A stretch of 64,000 nucleotides of DNA. Origin: Bradyrhizobium sp. 139 (GTDB lineage: Bacteria; Pseudomonadota; Alphaproteobacteria; Rhizobiales; Xanthobacteraceae). A program made the translations under genes and the position numbers. The stretch spans positions 1 to 64,000 of the forward strand of contig NZ_JADPKS010000152.1 in the NCBI RefSeq assembly GCF_023074175.1. Direction: 5' to 3'. Below, piece after piece: positions 29,601 through 37,357 of the stretch. Below the pieces are notes generated by a model. That model had not been told where the DNA came from. It saw only the letters and a program-made list of their open reading frames with translations, and searched no databases. Numbering within the stretch: the stretch's first letter is position 1; every line of letters begins with the position of its first letter.

Positions 29601-32600
29601 CAGCGCCGATGCGGGAACGGACATTCTTCTTCCCTCACCAAAGGCAGGCACCCGATCAGGACCTTCCTGTCGGCGGGCGCGATTTACAGCTGGCATACGG
29701 TTGGCCAGCGAGGCCTTGATGAAACCGCAACCATCATGCGGCCGCAAGGCGATCGGGCCTTCTGGCCCAGCCAGCTTGAAGGGATGCTCCTCGCCGGCAG
29801 GACGGTCCGGCAGCAGCGACAGTTTGAAGGCGCCCTCCAGCGCGTAGTCCCGAGGACCTAGGTCCTTGATTGCCGGCGGCGCGGCAAAACCCCTGCGCTG
29901 AGTGTAATAGTATGCCTCTTTGAAAGGGGCCCAGGCACGCGACAGCTGCTCGAACGCTGTGCCCGGCGCCGTTTCGGCATACGGAATCGCCAGCAGCTTT
30001 CCCCCGGAAGACTCTGCCCTCGCCCCACCTGGAAGGCGGGCGGCGATCTGCGACACGGGCTTTTTGGGCGGCTTTAACTTGCTTCCGCCGAACAGGTCCA
30101 TGCGGTATGGCACACCCTCGACGGTGACCGTACGCGCCAGCATGAACGCGCTCGGCTTTCCTGGCAGCTGGACCGCGACGACGGGCAAAACCCCCGAGGT
30201 CAGGCGATGAAAAATCGAATAGCGTGTCTCGGGCTCCGTGGCCACTGGCCGGCCCTGCATGTCCACCACTGACAACTGCATAAGTCCCGCGTCACCCTGC
30301 GGAGGTCTGGGCTCGTGGGCCATGGTTCGCAACACTTGATGGACGTCGAACACGGACGCTGGATGTTGGGCCTGGACCGTCGCCGCATTCTGCGCCAAGA
30401 ACGTGTCCAGCGCATCGACCGGACTCTCCGCCGCGATCTCCGCCATCAGGTTCCAGCTCATGTTGGAAAGATCGCCTTCGACGAGGCCGCCCGTTTTGTC
30501 CAAAATCTCCTTAGTCTTGCGCTGCAGCTCTTCCTGCCTCACCCGCAAATCGGACTTCTTGCCTTCGACATAGGGCCGGCGGAACAATGCCGCCAAAACC
30601 GCACGGGCCTTGAGCGTTTGATAGATCGACAAGGCGGGGCCACGGCTCGAGTACGGCCCTCGGGCTCGCTCGGCATCGCTTGCTTTGAGATGCCCCTCGA
30701 TCTTGTGCTCGACGATCGGTTGAATGTCGTTCAGCAAGTTTAAAGCCCGCCTCCGGTGCCAGCGCAGGTGCGGGCTGCGCGCCAGCGGCAGCAGAGCGAT
30801 GCAGAGAGTACCCATGATTTCGAGGTCGTTCTCAGCGGCAAAACCGGGGGCACGATGCAGTTCCGTCAGCCGGTCTAACCCCGTGCGTGCGAGCAAACCG
30901 AGATCGTCAAACAATTGAGCCTTAGCCAGCGCTTTGAAAATCATGCCGATGTTCAGAACCTGGGCCTGCTCCAGGCGATCACTGGCATAGTGCAGGTAGT
31001 GGGCCAGATCGTGCAGCCGATTCTTCAGCAGAGCGGTCTCTATGATCTCTCCAGTGCCCTCTCCCCTCGTGACACCTCGCCCCAGAGCATTGGCTATCAT
31101 GCTGAGCTGAGTTGTGGTGAACGCTCCGAATCGGAGGTCTCCCGAGCCGAGTTTGCCCGCTATGTCGATTATCGCCCCATGGCACACCGCCTCTTCCGGC
31201 CACTTGCTAAAGCCGTTCACCAGGATCGCCAGTTCCCGCGGAGTAAACTCAAAGAGCCGGTTGTCACGGCGAGAGACCTCGTTGGCAATCGCGACTGTGG
31301 CTTGGCGAGTGTCCTGCTCTTGCAGCCACTTGCTGAAACCGTTCACCAGGTTCGCTAGACCCTGCGGAGTGAAATCAGACAGCCGGTCGGCGCGAAGGAC
31401 CTCATCGGCGATTACAACGGTGGCGTGACGTGAGTTCTCCTCTTGTGGGCACTTGCTAAAGCCGTTCACCAGATTCGCTAGGTGCTGAGAGGTAAAATCG
31501 GAGAGCCGGTCGGCGCGGCGAAGCACCTCACCGGCGATCACAGCGATGGCGTGACGTGAGTTCTCCTCTTGTGGCCACTTGCTGAAACCGTTCACCAGGT
31601 TCGCCAGCCCCTGCGGATCAAACCCGGAAAGCCGGTCGGCGCGGCGACGGACCTCATCGGCGATCGCCAGCATGGCGTCGCCACAGCCCGTCTCGTCAGG
31701 CCACTTGCTGAAACCGTTCACCAGGTTCGCCAGACCCTGCGGATCAAACCCAGAAAGCCGGTCGGCGCGGCGACAGACCTCACCGGCGATCGCCAGCGTG
31801 GCGTCGCCACAGCCCGTCTCGTCAGGCCACTTGCTGAAACCGTTCACCAGGTTCGCCAGACCCTGCGGATCAAACCCAGACAGCCGGTCGGCGCGGCGAC
31901 GGACCTCGTCGGCTATTTCAACTATAGCGCTGCGGCAGTCTGTCCTTTCCGGCCACCTGCTGAAGCCGTTCACCAAGCTCGAGAAGTGCTGGGGAGTAAA
32001 ACTGGAGAGCCGGTCCGCTCGGCCAGCGCGGCGACGAACCTCGTCGGCGATTGCAAGTATAGCGTCGTTGCACTTCGCCCCCTCGGGCCACCTGCTGAAG
32101 CCGTTCACGAGGTTCGACAAGTGCTGGGGAGTAAAATTGGAGAGCCGGTCGCCGCGGTGATGGACCTCGTCGGCGATTTGAACTATAGCGTCTCGGCAGT
32201 CCTGCGGCCACTTGCTGAAGCCGTTTACCAAGTTCGCCAACGCCTGTGGATCAAAATCAGAGAGCCCGACATCGCGGCGGCCCGCGCGGTAACGCACCTC
32301 GACGGCGATTTGAACTATAGCGTCTCGGCAGTCCTGCGGCCACTTGCTGAAGCCGTTCACCAGGTTCGCCAACGCCTGTGGATCAAAATCAGCGAGGCAG
32401 ACATCGCGGCGACCCGCGCGGCGACGGACCTCGACGGCGATTGCCCTCATCGCACCGCGACACTCCGCCTCTTCCGGCCACTTGCTCAAACCGTTCACCA
32501 CGGTAGCCAGGTTCTGCGGACCAAAGTCAGAGAGCCAGACATCGCGGCGGCCCGCGCGGTGACGGACCTCGCTGGCGATTGCCCTTATAGCACCGCGACA

Positions 32601-35600
32601 CTCCGCCTCTTCCGGCCACTTGCTCAAACCGTTCACCACGATAGCCAGGCTCTGCGGACCAAAATCAGAGAGCCCGGGAGCGCGGCGGCGAATCTCAGCG
32701 GCAACTGCTATTGTGGCCTCACGAGAGTTCTCCTGTTCCGGCCACTTGCTGAAGCCGTTGACCAGCAGGGCGAGACTTTGAGCGTTGAGCTCCGAAAGCG
32801 CTCCGCGTTGCTCACGAAAAAACCTGGCGATTCGGATCATTCCATTGCGACATTCCGCCACCCGGGGATATCGACTGAACGACAATACGAATAGGGAAAG
32901 CGTTTTGCTTTCGACGTCGTTTAGCGCATTGCCGAGGCTCGACACCTGAGCTGCCATGGCCCTGCAAGCTTCCACGCCTGCCTGACCTCCAGCCTCCCGG
33001 CTCATCGTGTTGCATGAGGTGGCGTACCCCCATGTATTCCGGGCGCGGATATCTTGTTCCCATCTTGGGACAAATTCGCGTTTGAACTCGGAAGCGGCCT
33101 TTTGCAGGAATGTTGCGTGGTCCGCTCGACCCTGCAGCTTCCTGTTATACTCCACCACAGCGCATGAGAATTTAGTGATGTCGCCAGCGAAAGAAATGTC
33201 ATGTAAAGCGTTATTAAGTAGGTTTTCCGAGTATCCACGCTTGAAGCTCTGTTCGGCTACATGGACGAAACGCCGCCTTCCCGGTCCTGCACCCGGGTCG
33301 GACTCCGTTTGCCTATGGGGTGGCACCGTGTCTGGTTGCGAGCTTCTGGATCCTTGATTGCCGAGCCAGGGTTTGTCATCAGAACCTAAAGAGGTTTCTT
33401 CTCGACCTGGCGCTCCACCCTCCGGCACTGGGGGAAAACCGCACCGTCGCGCAGTGGCTTCACGTGGCGCAGCGCCCAAGATCCGATGTGCGCCAACGGA
33501 GGGTCCGGAAGATCTGTCGCCAAGGGCATCATCGGCACCGCGCGCAATGCGAGCGAAGGACGTCCTTCTATCTTGAGGCCCAGAGTGCATCCGCTCCAGG
33601 ACGGAATCGAACGATTGGCTGCCTTCCCCATGGGCAAGACTTGATTCCGAGTTCGCTGCCTTCGCCAGTCCCTGCGCCTCGGACAACATCATCTTGAGCC
33701 GGACTGTTTTCTCGTGCACTTCGTGCACATGCGCAAGCGTGAGCAGGCCGCGTCGACGAGGCTCTTCCAGCGCGTCCAGACAGGCCTGCATCTCGGCGGC
33801 CTGCGTCTGCAGGCGCTCGACCACGATGCCCACTACGTGATCGGCGTCCTCGGGCTTCATCTGGCGCGCTTGCGAGACGGTCCTTTGCTGACCAGCCAGA
33901 TCGAACTGCAAAAGTTCGTCCAACCGCTTGACCAGTGGCGCCAACGCCTCCGTCGACGCCGGGGCCTGCCAGACCGCCGAGTGTGCCGCCGCCGACGACG
34001 CACTTGCATGCGCCTCCTTGGCGCTCACAAGCTTCTTCGTACCTAGATCCGAGCGCACGAGAACCTTGTCCGCTGGCGCCGTGTCGCTGTCGCCCGCGGC
34101 GACTTGCGGCTCGGGCCGCCCGGCGTCAGCAGCCGGCTTGCGGTTGCCTTTCCCCTCCCTGCGCGCTGCGGTGCCTTTGGCCACCGCTGCCTTGCCGGCA
34201 GTGTCGACCGGTATCGCAGCGCCAGCGGCTGGCGTCTTCGGCTGCAGTGCCAGAGTGCCTTTCGCCACTGCAGCCTTGCCGGCAGTGTCGGCCGGTATCG
34301 TAGCGCCAGCGTCGGCCGGCGGTGCAATGATGGCTGACGTTTTCAGCTGCAGTGCCAGGAAGTGCATGATCTCGCGCGCAGTGATCCGGGCGTCGTCCAC
34401 GATCTGGCCCAACAGTTCCAATGGGAGGCTGGCACCTGTTCGGTTATCGCTTAGCTTGGCAAGGATGTCGTCGTGCAACGCCAACGCAAATTCCGAAAGC
34501 CGTTCCATGACTCGTTCCAGAACGGTGCAGTGCTCTGCGTCGAGTGCCGCTCCGTCCTTGTGCAGAACGGCTTCCTCCGTCGAGAGGAATGCCGGAAAAA
34601 CATCCTCGACAAAGGTCCCGAGCAGATGCACCCCCCCGTTCTCACCCATGAGGGCGTCCCTCACGGCTGGTTCAAACGTGCTCGCCTGAGACTCAATGAT
34701 AAGTTGCGCGAGCGCAATCCGCGATTGCAGACACATGTACCCCGCATGAAGTACCAAGCCGGTATTCAGGCGTAGTGCGGCCTCTTCGGGCTTCCGCATC
34801 TCGGGCGTCGTGCTTGGCAAGTTGGCGGTGGCCTCGCAGACGGACACCATCCGTTCCGAGCGCAACAGCTTCTTTCCCCACCACTCGATGACAGGCACAT
34901 GGTCCTTCACCATACTGGAAGCCACTCGGCTCAGCTGGTCGGGGGTAGCGTTGGATTCCAAAATCCGCTGGAACAGGGCTGCCGAATTCTTTCTGCGCTC
35001 TTGCAAGGCGGGGATAGTCGGTGAGGCCAGTGCGTTGCATTGGTGGGCCGCATCGAGCACGGCATAGCGGTATCGACGGGCCTCAGCGTCGGACAGAATG
35101 CTCCGCGCCACGGCCGGGCGCAGGCTCGCGTAGTAGTCCAGAACTGCTGAGCCTGCTTTGACGAACCGATCGGTCAGCTCTTGCGCCTCCTCCGAGTTCT
35201 GGGCTTGCATGGCCGCATTACGGCAAGCGTCAAGTTCCTCAACCAGGCGATCCATGTGTCGCTTTGTTGCGTTGATTTCTTCCTCTGATGAGGAAATGGG
35301 GACTGCCACACCCGAAGTTGGCGGCTGGCTGGTGACCGGCGCCGTGTCTCCACCCTCCGACACTGAAGGAAAGCCGCGCCGCCGCGCAGTGACTGCACGT
35401 GGCGCAGCGGCTGCACGTGGCGCAGCGGCTGCACGTGGCGCAGCGCCTAGGATTCGATCTGGGCCAACGGAGGGACCGGAAGACCTGTCGCCAAGGGCAT
35501 CGTCGGCACCGCGCGCCATGCTAGCGGAGGGCGTCCCTCTATCTTGAGGCCCAGAGCGCATCCGCTCCACGACGGAATCGAACGATTGACTGCCTTCCCC

Positions 35601-35690
35601 AGGGGCTAGACTTGAGTGCGAGCGTGAACTGCTCGATCCGGCTCCAGCATCCCCAATGCGCGATCTGCCAGATCGGCCAATGCCCGTCAT
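26652..35690 (-). CDS. Giant SKWP-repeat type III effector with shikimate-kinase-like domain
   Basis: The frame codes for 3012 aa. Residues 1-110 are Ser/Ala/Arg-rich, fitting a type III secretion signal, and a near copy recurs at about 690-765. Residues about 975-1505 hold 13 helical repeats of about 42 residues with VNG(F/L)S(K/R)WP, the SKWP signature of Ralstonia RipS effectors. Residues 2242-2248 read DGDFDGD inside a region rich in short strands. Residues about 2825-3000 form a shikimate-kinase-like domain with Walker A GMPSAGKST (Lys2839), FIDTDQKI, FRELEARVI, IATGGGSIM and lid NRPLL, all apparently intact. A tts-box-like site lies 571 bp upstream. Rhizobial NopAR has, as I recall, a shikimate-kinase-like part, so this may be a long relative. 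Secretion and host role are inferred. There is no frameshift in 9 kb, so selection has maintained it. Confidence 0.85.
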   Translation of the reverse strand: MTGIGRSGRSRIGDAGAGSSSSRSHSSLAPGEGSQSFDSVVERMRSGPQDRGTPSASMARGADDALGDRSSGPSVGPDRILGAAPRAAAAPRAAAAPRAVTARRRGFPSVSEGGDTAPVTSQPPTSGVAVPISSSEEEINATKRHMDRLVEELDACRNAAMQAQNSEEAQELTDRFVKAGSAVLDYYASLRPAVARSILSDAEARRYRYAVLDAAHQCNALASPTIPALQERRKNSAALFQRILESNATPDQLSRVASSMVKDHVPVIEWWGKKLLRSERMVSVCEATANLPSTTPEMRKPEEAALRLNTGLVLHAGYMCLQSRIALAQLIIESQASTFEPAVRDALMGENGGVHLLGTFVEDVFPAFLSTEEAVLHKDGAALDAEHCTVLERVMERLSEFALALHDDILAKLSDNRTGASLPLELLGQIVDDARITAREIMHFLALQLKTSAIIAPPADAGATIPADTAGKAAVAKGTLALQPKTPAAGAAIPVDTAGKAAVAKGTAARREGKGNRKPAADAGRPEPQVAAGDSDTAPADKVLVRSDLGTKKLVSAKEAHASASSAAAHSAVWQAPASTEALAPLVKRLDELLQFDLAGQQRTVSQARQMKPEDADHVVGIVVERLQTQAAEMQACLDALEEPRRRGLLTLAHVHEVHEKTVRLKMMLSEAQGLAKAANSESSLAHGEGSQSFDSVLERMHSGPQDRRTSFARIARGADDALGDRSSGPSVGAHRILGAAPREATARRCGFPPVPEGGAPGREETSLGSDDKPWLGNQGSRSSQPDTVPPHRQTESDPGAGPGRRRFVHVAEQSFKRGYSENLLNNALHDISFAGDITKFSCAVVEYNRKLQGRADHATFLQKAASEFKREFVPRWEQDIRARNTWGYATSCNTMSREAGGQAGVEACRAMAAQVSSLGNALNDVESKTLSLFVLSFSRYPRVAECRNGMIRIARFFREQRGALSELNAQSLALLVNGFSKWPEQENSREATIAVAAEIRRRAPGLSDFGPQSLAIVVNGLSKWPEEAECRGAIRAIASEVRHRAGRRDVWLSDFGPQNLATVVNGLSKWPEEAECRGAMRAIAVEVRRRAGRRDVCLADFDPQALANLVNGFSKWPQDCRDAIVQIAVEVRYRAGRRDVGLSDFDPQALANLVNGFSKWPQDCRDAIVQIADEVHHRGDRLSNFTPQHLSNLVNGFSRWPEGAKCNDAILAIADEVRRRAGRADRLSSFTPQHFSSLVNGFSRWPERTDCRSAIVEIADEVRRRADRLSGFDPQGLANLVNGFSKWPDETGCGDATLAIAGEVCRRADRLSGFDPQGLANLVNGFSKWPDETGCGDAMLAIADEVRRRADRLSGFDPQGLANLVNGFSKWPQEENSRHAIAVIAGEVLRRADRLSDFTSQHLANLVNGFSKCPQEENSRHATVVIADEVLRADRLSDFTPQGLANLVNGFSKWLQEQDTRQATVAIANEVSRRDNRLFEFTPRELAILVNGFSKWPEEAVCHGAIIDIAGKLGSGDLRFGAFTTTQLSMIANALGRGVTRGEGTGEIIETALLKNRLHDLAHYLHYASDRLEQAQVLNIGMIFKALAKAQLFDDLGLLARTGLDRLTELHRAPGFAAENDLEIMGTLCIALLPLARSPHLRWHRRRALNLLNDIQPIVEHKIEGHLKASDAERARGPYSSRGPALSIYQTLKARAVLAALFRRPYVEGKKSDLRVRQEELQRKTKEILDKTGGLVEGDLSNMSWNLMAEIAAESPVDALDTFLAQNAATVQAQHPASVFDVHQVLRTMAHEPRPPQGDAGLMQLSVVDMQGRPVATEPETRYSIFHRLTSGVLPVVAVQLPGKPSAFMLARTVTVEGVPYRMDLFGGSKLKPPKKPVSQIAARLPGGARAESSGGKLLAIPYAETAPGTAFEQLSRAWAPFKEAYYYTQRRGFAAPPAIKDLGPRDYALEGAFKLSLLPDRPAGEEHPFKLAGPEGPIALRPHDGCGFIKASLANRMPAVNRARRQEGPDRVPAFGEGRRMSVPASALQHYPRSEPVTDEAREKAKTWLESRQGRELTSEELFRTVTAGHIDGPGAVAVPSSDDCLHVPTLKSETLMAASGVLIGRSPYDKPNLRPFAAERVKSAVKGDPTAVFLENCTAIQYSFNVAQKSGKELAGDDPTFFAKGILMVVPDKMWPAGYADRGLVMSAEDVKCHSSWTSSKDRAKVDTPLECVGILQATEVFAPGSLVAVPIGEQKKLDGDFDGDTVVIVGDRPQLYEHVRQFDRKEQALGLPSLKPPKSHTPALEGDNYQFGRARQILAATQDVLETYSCLQRNFLAQSHEAQRWFAERAVFGTYEGVHHELRREIRQLLGQEEVSSQDIQNTFARARSEIEVAKHLVAREMAELLVDDLAAWAVKPNEQPLPETIESSNAANPSLSARLCNLFPDLAETYPATPQPRDRIQLLLDHYPPRIDPRPDGYNADDLVKSANNLLSLGIKVGTDAYKSDTGANLFFQKSSHLQRLLYETPGLKSVPYVKGVAATLAHGRFDVDATLEDLRDNPTLAASIMETSIKLAAEQGILRKPSGLRPAADDADMITLTREEASERAQNEADRAIAEERKITAAAREIAGILAEAGIEVKMPHLERRLKSHASMTDQLTGMSIPPGSAPQLFSNAVRHVLEIPDKDFTRAFKKAMLAFEERDYTERQTTNWFRMRSPTFVGIKTVLTTAEAYRFEVEFHTPGSYQAKLANHDTYKILGRLRRQSSEDALEQPKAEKLVQRTREVCTQIAIPDGALGIHHWGAEGDRKGGAAAAFGLRAFEQSRMPEIARSTEASEIIAALGVRPIVLVGMPSAGKSTIGPAIAERLRLPFIDTDQKIQKDAGKEIPQIFDTHGEEWFRELEARVIARVLNEGPAVIATGGGSIMHEPTRRLVGEKAVSIWLNTDFDVIQHRLRKGINRPLLQGPDRDQTISRLMRERTPLYAQADITFVPPRKQDKKNADPCVKALHAYLRGEAAATQSASNTNELVG
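31180..32790 (-). repeat. Thirteen SKWP repeats (about 126-130 bp units)
   Basis: The minus strand carries 13 tandem copies coding LANLVNGFSKWP-like units (variants SRWP, SKCP, SKWL, VVNGLSKWP). Each is followed by a short acidic or polar loop, AIxxIA(D/G)EVxRR and ADRLSxFxPQ. The two copies at about 31690-31870 are nearly identical in DNA, a sign of recent unit duplication. Units vary from about 36 to 43 residues, mainly in the RAGRRDV insertion. The fold is expected to be an alpha solenoid (HEAT/ARM-like). Confidence 0.85.
33360..33650 (-). repeat. Internal copy of the effector's own N-terminal segment
   Basis: Codons here give GEGSQSFDSVLERMHSGPQD, then GADDALGDRSSGPSVG and RILGAAPRE with ARRCGFPPVPEGG. 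The true N-terminus (35360-35612) gives GEGSQSFDSVVERMRSGPQD, GADDALGDRSSGPSVG and RILGAAPRA with ARRRGFPSVSEGG. The repeat is obvious in the DNA. It suggests that two effector genes sharing one leader were fused, or that the leader was duplicated. Confidence 0.8.
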
Positions 35691-36261
35691 ATTCCATCTC
35701 TGATAAAGGCGAGAATCACTGCTTATGATGTTGCGGGCTGATGTCGCTCAGCCATGGTGTATCAAGGCTTTGGCCCATAACTGCAATCGCCCAGATGGCG
35801 CATGGCATGAGGTCTGAGGAACCTGCGGCATGTTTTCGTCAACCGTCATGGTCAGCCCGGACCCAAGACGGCGTGGCCTACATCCTGGCCAAAGTACACG
35901 CCAGCAGCCCAAGATCGGCCGAGACTGGCACGCGATCGCATCACGCCGCACTCGCTATCCTCAGTTTTTCAGAGACAGAGTGGAGGTTTGATTGCGCGCT
36001 GCCATTCACCGGGACCGTTCTTCGTCCACCTGCGCGAAGATGAATTGCCGGTAGAACCACTCCGGCTAAATGCATCCGGGCAAACATGTTCGCGAATCTT
36101 TGGCTTCCTACATCCGTTTGCCCGGTGGCTCCCGACTGATTCGCTTCGTCAGCTTCGCCACTGTAGTGGACATCGAACGAGGCACCAATTCGACCATACA
36201 TGATGATTCGCACTCCTGCGTTTGCATTGGGTTCAGGCTGATGAGGCGCGGCAGGCCTAGA
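35691..36261. other. Leader region between the tts box and the mega-effector; possible small ORF
   Basis: This 571-bp stretch separates the tts-box candidate from the effector start. On the minus strand, ATG 36201 opens an 86-codon frame to 35941 (MYGRIGASFDVHYSGEADEA and onward). It lies just inside the expected transcript and could be a small gene, but I recognise no family. Otherwise I see nothing. Confidence 0.35.
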
Positions 36262-36289
36262 TAGACCGCCTGGCTGACGATTGGCTGAC
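36262..36289 (-). promoter_or_regulatory. tts box (TtsI-binding promoter element)
   Basis: Read on the minus strand, the site starts GTCAGC, has TCG at positions 10-12, AGC at 15-17, C at 22 and ends TCTA at 25-28. This matches the rhizobial tts-box consensus (GTCAGCTT-n-TCG-nn-AGCT, distal C, CTA) at nearly all the fixed positions and at the right spacing. It faces the mega-effector gene. TtsI is induced by flavonoids through NodD, which would place the effector in the symbiotic regulon. Confidence 0.65.
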
Positions 36290-36339
36290 GAAGGCGTTCT
36301 CCCGGATCGATAAAGAAAATCCGAGACCTGGCTCAAGCG

Positions 36340-36691
36340 TTAATGAATCGGGCTGCGGCCTACACCGGCCGGCGAAGGCCGCAGGTCAGGCCGCCTGGGC
36401 CTGCGATCGGGCGCTGTCACCTTATCTGAGGAGCGTCTTGAGCTGGCTGGGACGAAGAGATTACGGAAGGTTGAGAATATCGAGACGAAGCGCTGCAGGC
36501 TTCCCCGGCGAACGGAAGCCCTGCATCGTCCGCTCCCGCTTTCGCAGCGGCACATGGGAATTCCCGGCCCTGTTGTTGAAGCCCCTGTGCGCGGTGCTCG
36601 GCATCCGGCATGACCTGCCGTTTCGCCGCTCAATAGGACCGCAGTGTGATTTTTCATGGAATAGGGACCCTGCTTGAGGGGTCGTTTTCAT
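36340..36691 (-). mobile_element. IS6-family transposase C-terminal remnant (right of the mega-effector)
   Basis: Minus-strand frames read HVPLRKRERTMQGFRSPGKP and then FSTFRNLFVPASSRRS, with GFNNRAGNSH upstream. This is the same C-terminal region of an IS6-family transposase as at 26075-26561 and in the same direction. It is also frameshifted. The pair brackets the effector locus. Confidence 0.7.
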
Positions 36692-36739
36692 CCAAACGGG
36701 ACCCCCTTAACGCAGGGGCGTGACACTGCTTCCTGTTTC

Positions 36740-37080
36740 ATCGGAGGCATTTGTTTTGGATGTTGGTTGTGAAGCCGATTGCAAAGATACGCCGGCTTTC
36801 GCTGGTTCATGGAGACGATCTTCATCGGCAAGGAGAGGCAATACAACCGCCGCTTCCAGCAGATGCGCGGCCACTATCTTGTCGAGCCGGTGGCCTGCAC
36901 GCCGGCGTCGGGCTGGGAGAAGGGCCAGGTCGAGAACCAGGTCGGGCTGTGCGCGAGCGCTTCTTCACGCCGAGGCTCCGCTTCAAAAACCTGGAGGAAC
37001 TCAACGCCTGGCTGCTCGACCGATGCATCGCTGTGCGGGAAGGCCTCGCGAAGCCTGAACTTGTCCAGCGCGCGCCGCGA
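36740..37080 (+). pseudogene. IS21 IstA fragment
   Basis: The text METIFIGKERQYNRRFQQMR is followed by HYLVEPVACTPASGWEKGQV, then in another frame RERFFTPRLRFKNLEELNAW and LLDRC. This is the DDE-core C-terminal part of IS21-family IstA (GWEKGQVENQVG and FTPRLR). N-terminal and C-terminal ends are missing and there is at least one frameshift. Confidence 0.7.
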
Positions 37081-37084
37081 CGAC

Positions 37085-37284
37085 AGCCGGAGGATCGATT
37101 GATGACACTCGTCGCCGGCATTGCCATTGCCGATCCGGACCTCAGTCTGCGGGCGATCGCGGCACAGCTCGAGACAATGCGGGAGCGGACGCCGCGCGGC
37201 GGCTGGCAATGGGCGGCCTCGTCGGTCGAGCATCTGCTCGATCACGCGAGGCGGTCTCGGTTTAACGGTGCACGAACCCGCTGA
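37085..37284 (+). pseudogene. Serine recombinase C-terminal fragment
   Basis: In frame with the IstA piece comes EDRLMTLVAGIAIADPDLSL, RAIAAQLETMRERTPRGGWQ and WAASSVEHLLDHARR. This matches the extreme C-terminus of large serine recombinases (SLRxIAxxL and W--SSVxxLLxRA). It is unrelated to IS21, so two mobile elements have been joined here. Confidence 0.55.
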
Positions 37285-37357
37285 CGGCTGAAACGGGCAT
37301 CCGCCGCCGTTCTCCCGCCCTCCCGTTTCGTCCTGGTGTGACAAATAAGGAGAAATT

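Noticed and set aside
28551..29861. 436-codon plus-strand ORF
   Set aside because: It is the antisense shadow of the mega-effector, created by codon bias. The minus-strand frame has recognisable domains and is nine kilobases long.
31569..32894. 441-codon plus-strand repeat-rich ORF (RPLAEAVHQVRQ units)
   Set aside because: It is the reverse-strand reading of the SKWP repeats. The periodicity comes from those repeats.
36146..36173. GTCAGCTTCGCC... as a plus-strand tts box
   Set aside because: The left half is good but TCG/AGCT spacing fails and no effector gene follows on the plus strand.
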